Below are positions 28,023 to 35,444 of a stretch of DNA of 64,000 nt, one piece after another (position 1 is the first letter of the stretch; every line of letters begins with the position of its first letter). Below the pieces are notes generated by a model. That model did not search any database, had not been told where the DNA came from, and saw only the letters and a list, made by a program, of their open reading frames with translations. This stretch comes from Mycobacterium sp. 1245111.1 (GTDB lineage: Bacteria > Actinomycetota > Actinomycetes > Mycobacteriales > Mycobacteriaceae): contig NZ_LZLV01000017.1 of the NCBI RefSeq assembly GCF_001673405.1, positions 26,667 through 90,666 of the forward strand, in the 5' to 3' direction. A program made the translations under genes and the position numbers.

Positions 28023-28376
28023 TTGTCACCTGCGGGCCCGATCACCACTTCCGTTGCGCATCGACAAGGCGCCGCCGTGGTCAGCGTTGGCGGTGAGATC
28101 GATTTGAGCACCGCGCCGGCCTTTGAGCAGGCGATCACCGAAGCGCTCGAACACCAGCCAGCCGTTCTCGCCATCGAATTGTCAGAGGTGACCTTCATGG
28201 CCTCGGTGGGGCTGCGGGTCTTGGCGGCCACCAACGAAAAGGTCGGAGACTCGACCCGACTCGCCGTAGTAGCGAACAATCCGGCGGCCTCCAGGCCGAT
28301 CCAGCTGACCGGCCTGGACAACGTCGTCGAGCTGTTTCCCACGCTGGACGCTGCGCTACGGGCGACCGCCGAGTAA
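28023..28376 (+). CDS. STAS anti-sigma-factor antagonist (RsbV-like)
   Basis: Predicted 117-residue STAS-domain protein of the RsbV/SpoIIAA type. The phosphoacceptor region reads ELSEVTFMASVGLRVL, where the Ser after Ala is the expected phosphorylated serine, and the N-terminal strand is VVSVGGEIDLSTAP. The TTG start at 28023 follows GAAGGA. It lies divergently from the rsb operon, so it is a natural partner of the kinase and phosphatase domains in RsbU: dephosphorylated antagonist would free a sigma factor. The sigma factor is not in the window. Confidence 0.85.
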   Translation: MSPAGPITTSVAHRQGAAVVSVGGEIDLSTAPAFEQAITEALEHQPAVLAIELSEVTFMASVGLRVLAATNEKVGDSTRLAVVANNPAASRPIQLTGLDNVVELFPTLDAALRATAE

Positions 28377-28380
28377 CGGC

Positions 28381-29559
28381 CTAGGGCCGCAGCACCTGTC
28401 GCGCGATCGCGTACTTGTGCACTTCGGTCGGGCCGTCGTAGAGCCGGAACGCCCGCATGTCGGAGAAGATCATCCCCACCGGCGTCTCGTCGGAAATGCC
28501 TATGCCGCCGAGGATTTGAACGCACCGGTCGGCGACCTTGAACAGCTCCTCGGATACGTAGGCTTTGACCATCGAGCTTTCGTGGCGGCCGGTGCCCCGA
28601 TCGCCCATGTCCAGCGTCCAGCACGCCCACCAAATCGCAAGTCGGCATTGCTGCAAAGCGATTTCGTTGTCGGCGATCATGAAACCGACACCTTGGTGCT
28701 CACCGAGCGTCTTGCCGAACGCGGTCCGCTCGCGGGCGTGCTTGATCGCGATCGACTGCGCGCGAGACGCTGCGCCAAGCCAGCGCATGCAGTGTGTCAG
28801 CCTCGCCGGCGCCAGCCGCAGCTGGGCATAGCGCAGGGCCTGCCCGACGTCACCCAGCACCGCCGACGCGGGCAGGCGCAGATCGGTGAACCGGACGACG
28901 CTGTGGCCCTCGACGTAATTGCGGTCCATCGTGTTCATCACCCGCTCGATCTCGATACCAGGGGTGTCGCCCTCGCAGAGGAACAGCGTCGGCCCGTCGG
29001 GACCGTGCGGGTTGGGCGCGACGCGGGCCATGATGATCCAGGTTCGCGCGCCGTTGGCGCCGGTGATCAACCACTTGCGGCCGTTGACGGCGTAATGGGT
29101 GCCGTAGAATTCGGCAATGGTGTTGAGCTGGTTGGGATCTGAGCCGGCGCCGCCGGGTTCGGTCATGGCGAACACCGACCGCTGCCGCCCGTCGATCACC
29201 GGCACCAAGAACTGCTCGATCTGCTCCTCGTCGGCGATCTTGCCGAGCAGGAACATGTTGCCCTCGTCGGGCGCGGCGCAGTTGAGCGCGATCGGGCCCA
29301 GCGTCGACCAGCCGGCCGCCTCGAACAACACAGCCTGTTCGCGATGCGACGGCTCCCGGCCACCAAATCGTCTGGGCGCCTGGAAGGTCAGCAAGCCGGC
29401 ATCGCGGGCCAGCCCGACCAGCTCGGCGCGCAGCCCGTCGTCGGGGCCGTGGCGGGTGAGCCGGGGATCGGTTTCGTACGGCACGATCTTGTCGTTGACG
29501 AAGGCACGGATCTGGTCGCGCAGCGCGGCGACGTCGGCGGGAATGTCGAAGTCGATCAT
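28381..29559 (-). CDS. Acyl-CoA dehydrogenase (FadE-type)
   Basis: Predicted 392-residue FAD-dependent acyl-CoA dehydrogenase introducing a double bond or, given its partner, possibly acting on phosphorylated acyl-CoA. Motifs: FAMTEPGGAGSDP for flavin and substrate binding, RTAFGKTLGEHQ, QILGGIGI and the C-terminal RLYDGPTEVHKYAIARQVL. The ATG at 29559 overlaps the stop of the APH-like kinase gene upstream (ATGA), so this is a tight two-gene operon. It converges with the STAS gene. The kinase-ACAD pairing resembles the LvaA/LvaC and ACAD10/11 arrangement. Substrate chain length is unknown. Confidence 0.9.
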   Translation of the reverse strand: MIDFDIPADVAALRDQIRAFVNDKIVPYETDPRLTRHGPDDGLRAELVGLARDAGLLTFQAPRRFGGREPSHREQAVLFEAAGWSTLGPIALNCAAPDEGNMFLLGKIADEEQIEQFLVPVIDGRQRSVFAMTEPGGAGSDPNQLNTIAEFYGTHYAVNGRKWLITGANGARTWIIMARVAPNPHGPDGPTLFLCEGDTPGIEIERVMNTMDRNYVEGHSVVRFTDLRLPASAVLGDVGQALRYAQLRLAPARLTHCMRWLGAASRAQSIAIKHARERTAFGKTLGEHQGVGFMIADNEIALQQCRLAIWWACWTLDMGDRGTGRHESSMVKAYVSEELFKVADRCVQILGGIGISDETPVGMIFSDMRAFRLYDGPTEVHKYAIARQVLRP

Positions 29560-30581
29560 CGGGTGTCCATCAGTGTCAGGGCCTGGTCGAAAAGTTGGAC
29601 GGTGGCGGCGTGGAGCAGGTCGCCGATTTCCCTGGGTGCCTTGCCGGCATAGGCACGGGCATGGGTGCCCTCCAGCACGATGCCGAGCTTGAAACACGCC
29701 AGCACGGTGTACCAGGTGACATGCGACAGGTCACGGGTGGTGTTGCGGGCGTACTGCTCGACCAGGTCGCTCTGGGTGGCCATCCCGTCGTGCTCGAACA
29801 GCTGGCCGCCGAATGCCGGCGATTGTCCCCAGGTGGCCAGCAGCCAGCCGAGGTCGAGCAGCGGATCGCCGATCGTCGACATTTCCCAGTCGACGATCGC
29901 GACGACCTCAGGACCCGTGCGGGAGAACATCACGTTGGCGGCGTGGTAGTCGCCGTGCATGATGCCCGGCGTCCAATGCGCCGGCCGGCCGGCATCGAGC
30001 CACCGGGCGACGTCGTCGACGCCCGGGATGTCCGGGCCCGGGTAGTTGTCGAACTCGCGATAGCCCTCCAGCTCCGAAAGCCAGCGTGGCACTTGACGTT
30101 CCAGGAAACCTTCTGGCTTGCCGTAGTCGCTCAGGCCGACTGCTTCGTAGTCCACCGCGCCCAGCTTGGCCAGCGACTCGGCCATCGACAGTCCCATTCC
30201 GAAGCGCACGGCCGGGTCGCCGGCGTGCAACTGCGGCAATTCCTGGCCGGCGTTGAACCCGTCGACGGGTTCCATCAGATAAAAGACCGCGTCGCCGAGC
30301 ACATCGACGTCGGCACAGCTGGCGATCAGGCGCGGATGCGGCACGTCGCTGCCTGCCAGCGCCGCCAACACCTCCGTCTCGCGCATGATCACGACGTTGC
30401 TTCGCGGACGCAGATGTTCCGGGCCGCGGCGCAGCACGTACTCCCGCCCTGATCGGGTGAACCGCAGCATGATGTTTTGTGTTCCGCCGCTGATCCTGGC
30501 GACGTCTTCAAGGGGGCCATCGCCTAACCCCTGGGCCGACATCCACTCCGCAAGGCCGTCCGGGGCTTTGAGCTCCTCCAC
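29556..30581 (-). CDS. Aminoglycoside-phosphotransferase-like kinase (ACAD10/11-type, candidate hydroxyacyl-CoA kinase)
   Basis: Predicted 341-residue protein-kinase-fold phosphotransferase. The catalytic loop is [12 protein letters not shown] and the metal-binding segment is [18 protein letters not shown]. The N-terminal nucleotide loop is [12 protein letters not shown]. These sequences match the family that includes the kinase domains of ACAD10/ACAD11 and LvaA, which phosphorylate 4-hydroxyacyl-CoA. Overlap with the acyl-CoA dehydrogenase gene (ATGA) supports this role over antibiotic resistance. The start is GTG at 30581 with no clear ribosome-binding site. Confidence 0.85.
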   Translation of the reverse strand: MEELKAPDGLAEWMSAQGLGDGPLEDVARISGGTQNIMLRFTRSGREYVLRRGPEHLRPRSNVVIMRETEVLAALAGSDVPHPRLIASCADVDVLGDAVFYLMEPVDGFNAGQELPQLHAGDPAVRFGMGLSMAESLAKLGAVDYEAVGLSDYGKPEGFLERQVPRWLSELEGYREFDNYPGPDIPGVDDVARWLDAGRPAHWTPGIMHGDYHAANVMFSRTGPEVVAIVDWEMSTIGDPLLDLGWLLATWGQSPAFGGQLFEHDGMATQSDLVEQYARNTTRDLSHVTWYTVLACFKLGIVLEGTHARAYAGKAPREIGDLLHAATVQLFDQALTLMDTR

Positions 30582-30665
30582 GATGGTGAAACTACTACTG
30601 GGCCAAGCGTCCTCACAGGCGGCCCGCGTAGTGTCCGATGCTGGCTACCAGAGGGAGGAACGAGG

Positions 30666-31598
30666 ATGGCGCGGACCGACAACGATTCCTGGGAGATCAC
30701 CGAGAGTGTGGGGTCGACCGCGCTCGGGGTGGCCGCCGCCCGTGCCGCCGAAACCGTCAGCGAGAACCCGTTGGTCCAGGACCCGTTCGCGCAGGTATTC
30801 CTCGACGCGGCCGGCCCAGGCATGTGGAGCCTGACGTCGGACCCGAAGCTGTCGGCCGCGCTGACCGAGCTGGCGCCGGACCTCGGTGCCCACGCGCAGG
30901 TGATGGTCGACTTTATGGCCGTGCGCACCAAGTGGTTTGACGAGTTGTTCCTCGACGCGGTGTCGTCCGGCATTCGGCAGGTGGTGATCTTGGCGTCGGG
31001 CCTCGACTCGCGCTCCTGGCGGCTGTCATGGCCCGACGGGACCACGGTGTACGAGCTGGATCAGGCGAAGGTGCTGGAGTTCAAGTCGGGCGCTCTGGCC
31101 CGTCACGGCGCGCAGCCCGCCGCACGACTGGTGAGCGTGGCGGTCGATCTGCGCGAAGACTGGCCGAAAGCGTTGCAGGACGCGGGTTTTGATGCATCGG
31201 CGCCGACAATGTGGTCGGCCGAGGGGTTGTTGCGCTACCTGCCCGCGGCGGCGCAGGATCTGCTGTTCGAGCGGATCGACTCGCTCAGCGCGCCGGGCAG
31301 CCGACTGGCCACCAACGGCCCCTCGAAGAATGCGGTGAACCCCGAATTGCTCGCCAGCCAGCATGAGCAGTCGACGCGCTTCCGCGCCGCGGCGGCCCAG
31401 GTGCTCGGTGCCGAGATTCCCAATGTCGAAGAGCTCTGGTATCCGGAGGAGCGCACCGAGGTCGTCGACTGGCTGGGCGCACGCGGCTGGGAAGCATCGT
31501 CGATCGGCATGGCCGATCTGCTGGGCCGGCACGGGCGCACCATCCCCGCCGACGATGTGCTGCCGCCCGTCGTGTTCACCTCTGCCCGGCATCCCTGA
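30666..31598 (+). CDS. SAM-dependent methyltransferase, mycobacterial LCM-like (TIGR00027) family
   Basis: Predicted 310-residue methyltransferase with the SAM-binding motif [12 protein letters not shown] and the acidic loop [13 protein letters not shown] that bind AdoMet in this family, which is related to leucine carboxyl methyltransferases and expanded in mycobacteria. It corresponds in size and place to a family member near tcrX in M. tuberculosis. The ATG at 30666 follows GAGGGAGGAACG. It diverges from the APH-ACAD operon across 84 bp. The methyl acceptor is unknown. Confidence 0.88.
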   Translation: MARTDNDSWEITESVGSTALGVAAARAAETVSENPLVQDPFAQVFLDAAGPGMWSLTSDPKLSAALTELAPDLGAHAQVMVDFMAVRTKWFDELFLDAVSSGIRQVVILASGLDSRSWRLSWPDGTTVYELDQAKVLEFKSGALARHGAQPAARLVSVAVDLREDWPKALQDAGFDASAPTMWSAEGLLRYLPAAAQDLLFERIDSLSAPGSRLATNGPSKNAVNPELLASQHEQSTRFRAAAAQVLGAEIPNVEELWYPEERTEVVDWLGARGWEASSIGMADLLGRHGRTIPADDVLPPVVFTSARHP

Positions 31599-31759
31599 TT
31601 TGCTAGCGCTGCGAAACTGCTTGGCGCAGGGCGTCGTTGACGCCGTGACTTTCTAGTACCCACGTACCCATCCAAACGCGGCAACTTCGTGAAACCGCTG
31701 CTCGGCGAGGATGCCGGAATTAGCCCTGTCTGTCGGTATCTCAGATCCGGCGTCCGAAT

Positions 31760-31784
31760 GTTTGGACGTCTACCGGCATGGGTA
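31760..31784 (+). promoter_or_regulatory. SigF-type promoter for the small membrane protein operon
   Basis: GTTT at 31760-31763 and GGGTA at 31780-31784 are separated by 16 bp, matching the mycobacterial SigF consensus (GTTT, 15-17 bp, GGGTA). It lies about 45 bp upstream of the first small gene (31829). No other strong promoter motif is apparent in the 230-bp gap after the methyltransferase gene. This is a motif match, not a measured start site. Confidence 0.65.
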
Positions 31785-31828
31785 CCTTAGCTCTGCTCTA
31801 CGGTTTTGCCCCAAGAATGGAGGCCAGG

Positions 31829-32074
31829 ATGCGTGGCGGAGGTTTGATCAGTTCGATCGTGGTGGTCTGGTTGGTGATCGGGGTTATCGCAGCATTCCAA
31901 CGGGACTATTTGAAAAACACCGAGCAAAATTGTGCCACCCTAGGCACGATCGCGGTCACGGTGTTGGCGGGACCCCTGAATTATGCGGGCGTCAACCCGA
32001 AGGTGACCGATTGCCATCTACCGCAACCAAGTTCGATGCCCGCTCTGGAACTGACTGGATTGGAGGCGTCATGA
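31829..32074 (+). CDS. Small membrane-anchored protein of unknown function
   Basis: Predicted 81-residue protein with one N-terminal transmembrane helix (about residues 6-24, ISSIVVVWLVIGVIAAF), then YLKNTEQNC, a second hydrophobic stretch (LGTIAVTVLAGPLNY) and a short tail with Cys35 and Cys62. I recognise no family. The ATG at 31829 has GGAGG 5 bp upstream; the longer frame from 31778 has no ribosome-binding site. Its stop overlaps the next ATG (ATGA). It is the first gene behind the SigF-type promoter, so it is likely a stress-induced membrane protein. Confidence 0.7.
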   Translation: MRGGGLISSIVVVWLVIGVIAAFQRDYLKNTEQNCATLGTIAVTVLAGPLNYAGVNPKVTDCHLPQPSSMPALELTGLEAS

Positions 32075-32226
32075 TCGCCCTCGGCATCCTTCTGCTGATA
32101 TTGGGGTACATCCTCAAAGTTGCTGTGCTGCAGACGATCGGCGTGATCCTGCTGGTGATCGGTGCGGTGTTGTGGGTTCTCGGTTCTGTCGGTCGCCCGG
32201 TCGGCGGCAGGCGGTATTGGTACTGA
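32071..32226 (+). CDS. 51-residue hydrophobic membrane peptide, first of a tandem pair (DUF6131-like)
   Basis: Very small protein of 51 residues with two hydrophobic segments (GILLLILGYIL and IGVILLVIGAVLWVLG) and a basic GRPVGGRRYWY tail. It resembles the actinobacterial DUF6131 peptides. The ATG overlaps the stop of the preceding gene. It is 51 residues, exactly the length of the next gene product, and aligns to it end to end without gaps. Likely a product of tandem duplication; function unknown, perhaps membrane stress. Confidence 0.7.
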   Translation: MIALGILLLILGYILKVAVLQTIGVILLVIGAVLWVLGSVGRPVGGRRYWY

Positions 32227-32263
32227 CGATTCATTCTCAACAATTGAAGAAAAAGGAGTCACC

Positions 32264-32419
32264 ATGATTATTCTCGGCATCATTCTTCTCGTGCTCGGCT
32301 ATGTGCTTCCGATGCCCCTCCTGATCACCATCGGGTGGATTCTGGTCGTGCTCGGCGTCATCTTGTGGGTCCTCGGGGCTGTCGGACGACCGGTGGCCGG
32401 GCGAAAAGTCTGGTTCTAG
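32264..32419 (+). CDS. 51-residue hydrophobic membrane peptide, second of a tandem pair (DUF6131-like)
   Basis: Paralogue of the peptide at 32071-32226, with the same frame: IILGIILLVLGYVL, then ITIGWILVVLGVILWVLG and a GRPVAGRKVWF tail. A strong ribosome-binding site (AAAGGAG) lies 5 bp before the ATG. It sits 37 bp after the first copy, probably in the same operon, and 77 bp before tcrX. A short plus-strand frame reaching back to 32162 is an artefact of the overlapping frame. Role unknown. Confidence 0.72.
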   Translation: MIILGIILLVLGYVLPMPLLITIGWILVVLGVILWVLGAVGRPVAGRKVWF

Positions 32420-32496
32420 CCCCTCGCGGTTGGCTCACAGCTGGCGCATAGGAGCGGCATAGCAGGCCCTCATCGCCACGCGCATACTGGGTAGTT

Positions 32497-33237
32497 GTGA
32501 GCCAACCCCAAGCCCCTGTCGAGCGCGTCGTGATGCGCCGCGCCGACGGGAATCCGATCAACGTGCTGGTGGTCGACGACGAAGCCGTCCTGGCTGAGAT
32601 GGTCTCGATGGCTTTGCGCTACGAAGGCTGGAACATCGCGACGGCCGGTGACGGGGCCTCGGCCGTGGAGTCGGCCCGCGCGCAGCGGCCCGACGTGGTC
32701 GTTCTCGACGTGATGCTGCCCGACATGAGCGGGCTCGACGTGTTGCGCAAACTTCGCGAGGAAACACCCCAGCTGCCGGTGCTGCTGCTGACGGCCAAGG
32801 ACGCGCTCGAGGATCGCATCGCCGGCCTGACCGCCGGCGGCGACGACTACGTGACCAAACCGTTCAGTTTGGAAGAAGTGGTGCTCCGCCTGCGCGCCCT
32901 GCTGCGGCGCACCGGCGTGACGACCGAGGACAGCGGCGCACAGTTGGTGGTCGGGGATCTGGTGCTCAATGAGGACAGCCACGAGGTGACTCGCGCGGGG
33001 GAGTCAATCTCGTTGACGTCCACAGAATTCGAGTTGTTGCGCTTCATGATGCGTAACTCCAAGCGGGTTCTGAGCAAGGCCCAGATCCTCGACCGCGTCT
33101 GGAGTTACGACTTCGGCGGCCGGTCCAACATCGTCGAGCTGTATATCTCCTACCTCCGTAAGAAGATCGACAGCGGGCATGAGCCCATGATTCACACGCT
33201 GCGTGGCGCCGGGTACGTCCTCAAGCCGGCCCGCTAG
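32497..33237 (+). CDS. tcrX: TcrX response regulator, OmpR family
   Basis: Predicted 246-residue two-component DNA-binding regulator. The receiver domain has the acidic pair in VVDDEA, the phosphoacceptor Asp71 in VVLDVMLPDMSG, and TKPF (Lys near 110). The C-terminal winged helix includes LTSTEFELLRFMM and RTLRGAGYVL-type ends. The start is GTG at 32497. tcrY follows after 2 bp. In M. tuberculosis TcrXY is a recognised two-component system beside lpqH, and the order here matches that. The genes it controls are not evident. Confidence 0.92.
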   Translation: MSQPQAPVERVVMRRADGNPINVLVVDDEAVLAEMVSMALRYEGWNIATAGDGASAVESARAQRPDVVVLDVMLPDMSGLDVLRKLREETPQLPVLLLTAKDALEDRIAGLTAGGDDYVTKPFSLEEVVLRLRALLRRTGVTTEDSGAQLVVGDLVLNEDSHEVTRAGESISLTSTEFELLRFMMRNSKRVLSKAQILDRVWSYDFGGRSNIVELYISYLRKKIDSGHEPMIHTLRGAGYVLKPAR

Positions 33238-33239
33238 TC

Positions 33240-34709
33240 ATGGGCGGGGGCGCCTCGCTTCGGTTTAGGCTGCTGGTCGGTCAGATCCTCATCCTGGTCA
33301 TCGTCTGCGTCGGCATCGGCGCCGCGACCGAGTTGGCCCTCTACAAATACCTGGTGGCACAGCTGGACACGTCGTTGCGCGACGCCTCGCAACGATCGGT
33401 GCGGATATTCCTCGAGCCGATGGCGCCGTGGCGGCACCACTCGCGACCGTTCCCGCGGCCCGGCCCTGGGCCCGTCTTCCTGGACGCTCCCGCTCAGCCG
33501 GTCGGCATGGTGGGCGCGGTGGTCAGCCCGAACGGGGCGATCGAGGCCGGCTACCTGACCGCGGCAGGCGGCCGCGCCGCCTTGACCGATGCCGCGCGCA
33601 AGGAGCTGGCTTCGCTGCCGGTCGACCGGCGACCGGTGACCCGGGACCTCGACGGGCTCGGCCGCTATCGCGTGCTCGCCGCCACCGCGCGCCGCAGCGG
33701 CGACGTGGTGGTCACCGGCGTGTCGATGTCGGACGTGGACGCGACGATGATCCGCGTCCTGCTGATCTTCGGTGTCGTCACCGTGATCGCGGTGGCGGCC
33801 GCGATCACCGCGGGGATCGTGATCATCCGGCGCGCACTGGCGCCGTTGCGGCGGGTGGCCCAAACCGCAAGTGAGGTAGTCGATTTGCCGCTGGACCGCG
33901 GCGAAGTCGCGCTGCCGGTCCGGGTGCTGGAGTCCGACGCCAACCCGCGCACCGAGGTCGGCCAACTGGGGTCCGCGCTCAATCGAATGCTCGACCACAT
34001 CGCCGCGGCGTTGTCGACGCGGCAAGCCAGCGAGACCAGGGTGCGGCAATTCGTCGCGGACGCCAGTCACGAGCTGCGTACCCCGCTGGCGGCCATCCGT
34101 GGCTATACCGAATTGGCCCAGCGGGTCGGTGACGACAGCGACGCGGTGGCGCACGCGATGAACCGCGTGCAGTCCGAGACCGAGCGGATGACGCACCTCG
34201 TCGAGGACCTGTTGTTGCTCGCTCGCCTCGATTCCGGCCGGCCGCTGGAGCGTGAGCCGGTCGATCTTTCGCGGGTCGCGGTCGACGCGGTCAGCGATGC
34301 GCACGTCGCCGGCCCGGACCACCAATGGGAGCTCGATCTACCCGAAGAGCCGGTGATGGTGTCCGGCGATGCGGCGCGGCTGCATCAGGTGGTGACCAAC
34401 CTGCTGGCCAATGCCCGCGTCCACACCCCAGCAGGCACGGTGGTGACCACCCGACTGGAGTCCGACGGCACGCATGCCGTATTGAGCGTGTGCGACAACG
34501 GCCCCGGGATTCCGGAGCAGCTGCAGTCAGAAGTATTCGAGCGATTCGCCCGCGGCGACACGTCGCGGTCCCGCAAGGGCGGTAGCACCGGGCTGGGTCT
34601 GGCCATCGTGTCCGCGGTGGTCAAGGCACACCATGGGACGATCACGTTGCAGAGCGCGCCGGGCCACACCGACTTCACGGTCCGATTGTCACTTTCCGAT
34701 GAGTCGTGA
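33240..34709 (+). CDS. tcrY: TcrY sensor histidine kinase
   Basis: Predicted 489-residue inner-membrane histidine kinase, partner of TcrX. It has an N-terminal TM helix (LLVGQILILVIVCVGIG), an extracytoplasmic domain of about 130 residues, a second TM helix (ILLIFGVVTVIAVAAAITAG), a HAMP-like linker, the HisKA motif DASHELRTP with His277, and an ATPase domain with NLLANARVHT, DNGPGIP and STGLGLAIV. It starts 2 bp after tcrX. The signal sensed is unknown. A large hairpin follows the stop. Confidence 0.93.
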   Translation: MGGGASLRFRLLVGQILILVIVCVGIGAATELALYKYLVAQLDTSLRDASQRSVRIFLEPMAPWRHHSRPFPRPGPGPVFLDAPAQPVGMVGAVVSPNGAIEAGYLTAAGGRAALTDAARKELASLPVDRRPVTRDLDGLGRYRVLAATARRSGDVVVTGVSMSDVDATMIRVLLIFGVVTVIAVAAAITAGIVIIRRALAPLRRVAQTASEVVDLPLDRGEVALPVRVLESDANPRTEVGQLGSALNRMLDHIAAALSTRQASETRVRQFVADASHELRTPLAAIRGYTELAQRVGDDSDAVAHAMNRVQSETERMTHLVEDLLLLARLDSGRPLEREPVDLSRVAVDAVSDAHVAGPDHQWELDLPEEPVMVSGDAARLHQVVTNLLANARVHTPAGTVVTTRLESDGTHAVLSVCDNGPGIPEQLQSEVFERFARGDTSRSRKGGSTGLGLAIVSAVVKAHHGTITLQSAPGHTDFTVRLSLSDES

Positions 34710-34735
34710 AAGACCTTGTGTACTAACTCAACTTG

Positions 34736-34786
34736 GGTTCGCCGGACGACGGCGACGCCGGGTCGTCGCTGTCGTGTCGGCGAACC
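34736..34786. terminator. Large hairpin between convergent tcrY and lpqH, probable bidirectional terminator
   Basis: GGTTCGCCG at 34736-34744 pairs perfectly with CGGCGAACC at 34778-34786. The enclosed loop region also pairs in part (ACGAC with GTCGT). It lies 26 bp after the tcrY stop and 12 bp before the lpqH stop at 34799. No T-tract follows, which is usual in mycobacteria. Confidence 0.6.
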
Positions 34787-34798
34787 GCTAGACCACCC

Positions 34799-35272
34799 CT
34801 AGGGGCAGGTCACATCGATTTCGAACGGTTTGCTCACGGGTTGCATCGGGTTGGCCATGTCCACCCCGGTCGCTGTCCCAGTGATCTTGTACTTGCTGCC
34901 GTCCTTGGTCGCGCTGGCGTTGCCCGCGCCGGGAGTGCCGGGCGTGTAGCCAAGCGTCACTCCGTTGACATTGCCCAGACCGACCGACTTCACCGTCGGT
35001 GGGGAGGCGTCGGTCAGCACCGCGCCGATGCCGGTGGAGGCGGCACCGATGGCGATGTTGACGGTGCCGGCAGCGGTGGTGCAGGCAACCGTGCCCTGGA
35101 TGTTCTGGTCTTTGCCGTCGATGGTGACCTTCGCTGTCGACGTGCCATTGGACGCCGCTGCACTGGTGCCGTTCGATGACACGCTGCTGCTCTTCTTGTC
35201 GCTCGAACAGCCAGACAGGCCGACTCCCACGATCGCCAGCGCTGCTGCGGCGACCGTCACTGAACGCTTCAC
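34799..35272 (-). CDS. lpqH: LpqH, 19 kDa lipoprotein antigen
   Basis: Predicted 157-residue lipoprotein with the LSGC lipobox at Cys22, Ser/Thr-rich linker, and the conserved domain that includes [32 protein letters not shown] and [14 protein letters not shown]. This matches the M. tuberculosis LpqH pattern closely. The start is GTG at 35272, preceded by AAGGAG. It converges with tcrY and diverges from the alkylsulfatase gene across 172 bp, as in M. tuberculosis. It is a cell-envelope glycolipoprotein and TLR2 agonist in known species. Confidence 0.95.
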   Translation of the reverse strand: MKRSVTVAAAALAIVGVGLSGCSSDKKSSSVSSNGTSAAASNGTSTAKVTIDGKDQNIQGTVACTTAAGTVNIAIGAASTGIGAVLTDASPPTVKSVGLGNVNGVTLGYTPGTPGAGNASATKDGSKYKITGTATGVDMANPMQPVSKPFEIDVTCP

Positions 35273-35444
35273 CCGGTTCTCCTTCGTTGTGTGGCGGCCC
35301 GTCGGCAATGACGAGCCGTTTCGGCAGTATGCAGGTTTGCTGAAATGGCGGCTGGTGATTTCGGCAAATTACGAGCGAAGGTGCGCCAGACGTTTGCTGA
35401 TCCGTCTCTTCCGACGCCGGTGCAATAGTGGCAAGGTCGATCCC

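Noticed and set aside
34965..35444. 160-residue N-terminal extension of the alkylsulfatase
   Set aside because: It runs antisense through lpqH, and GTG 35445 gives the usual family length.
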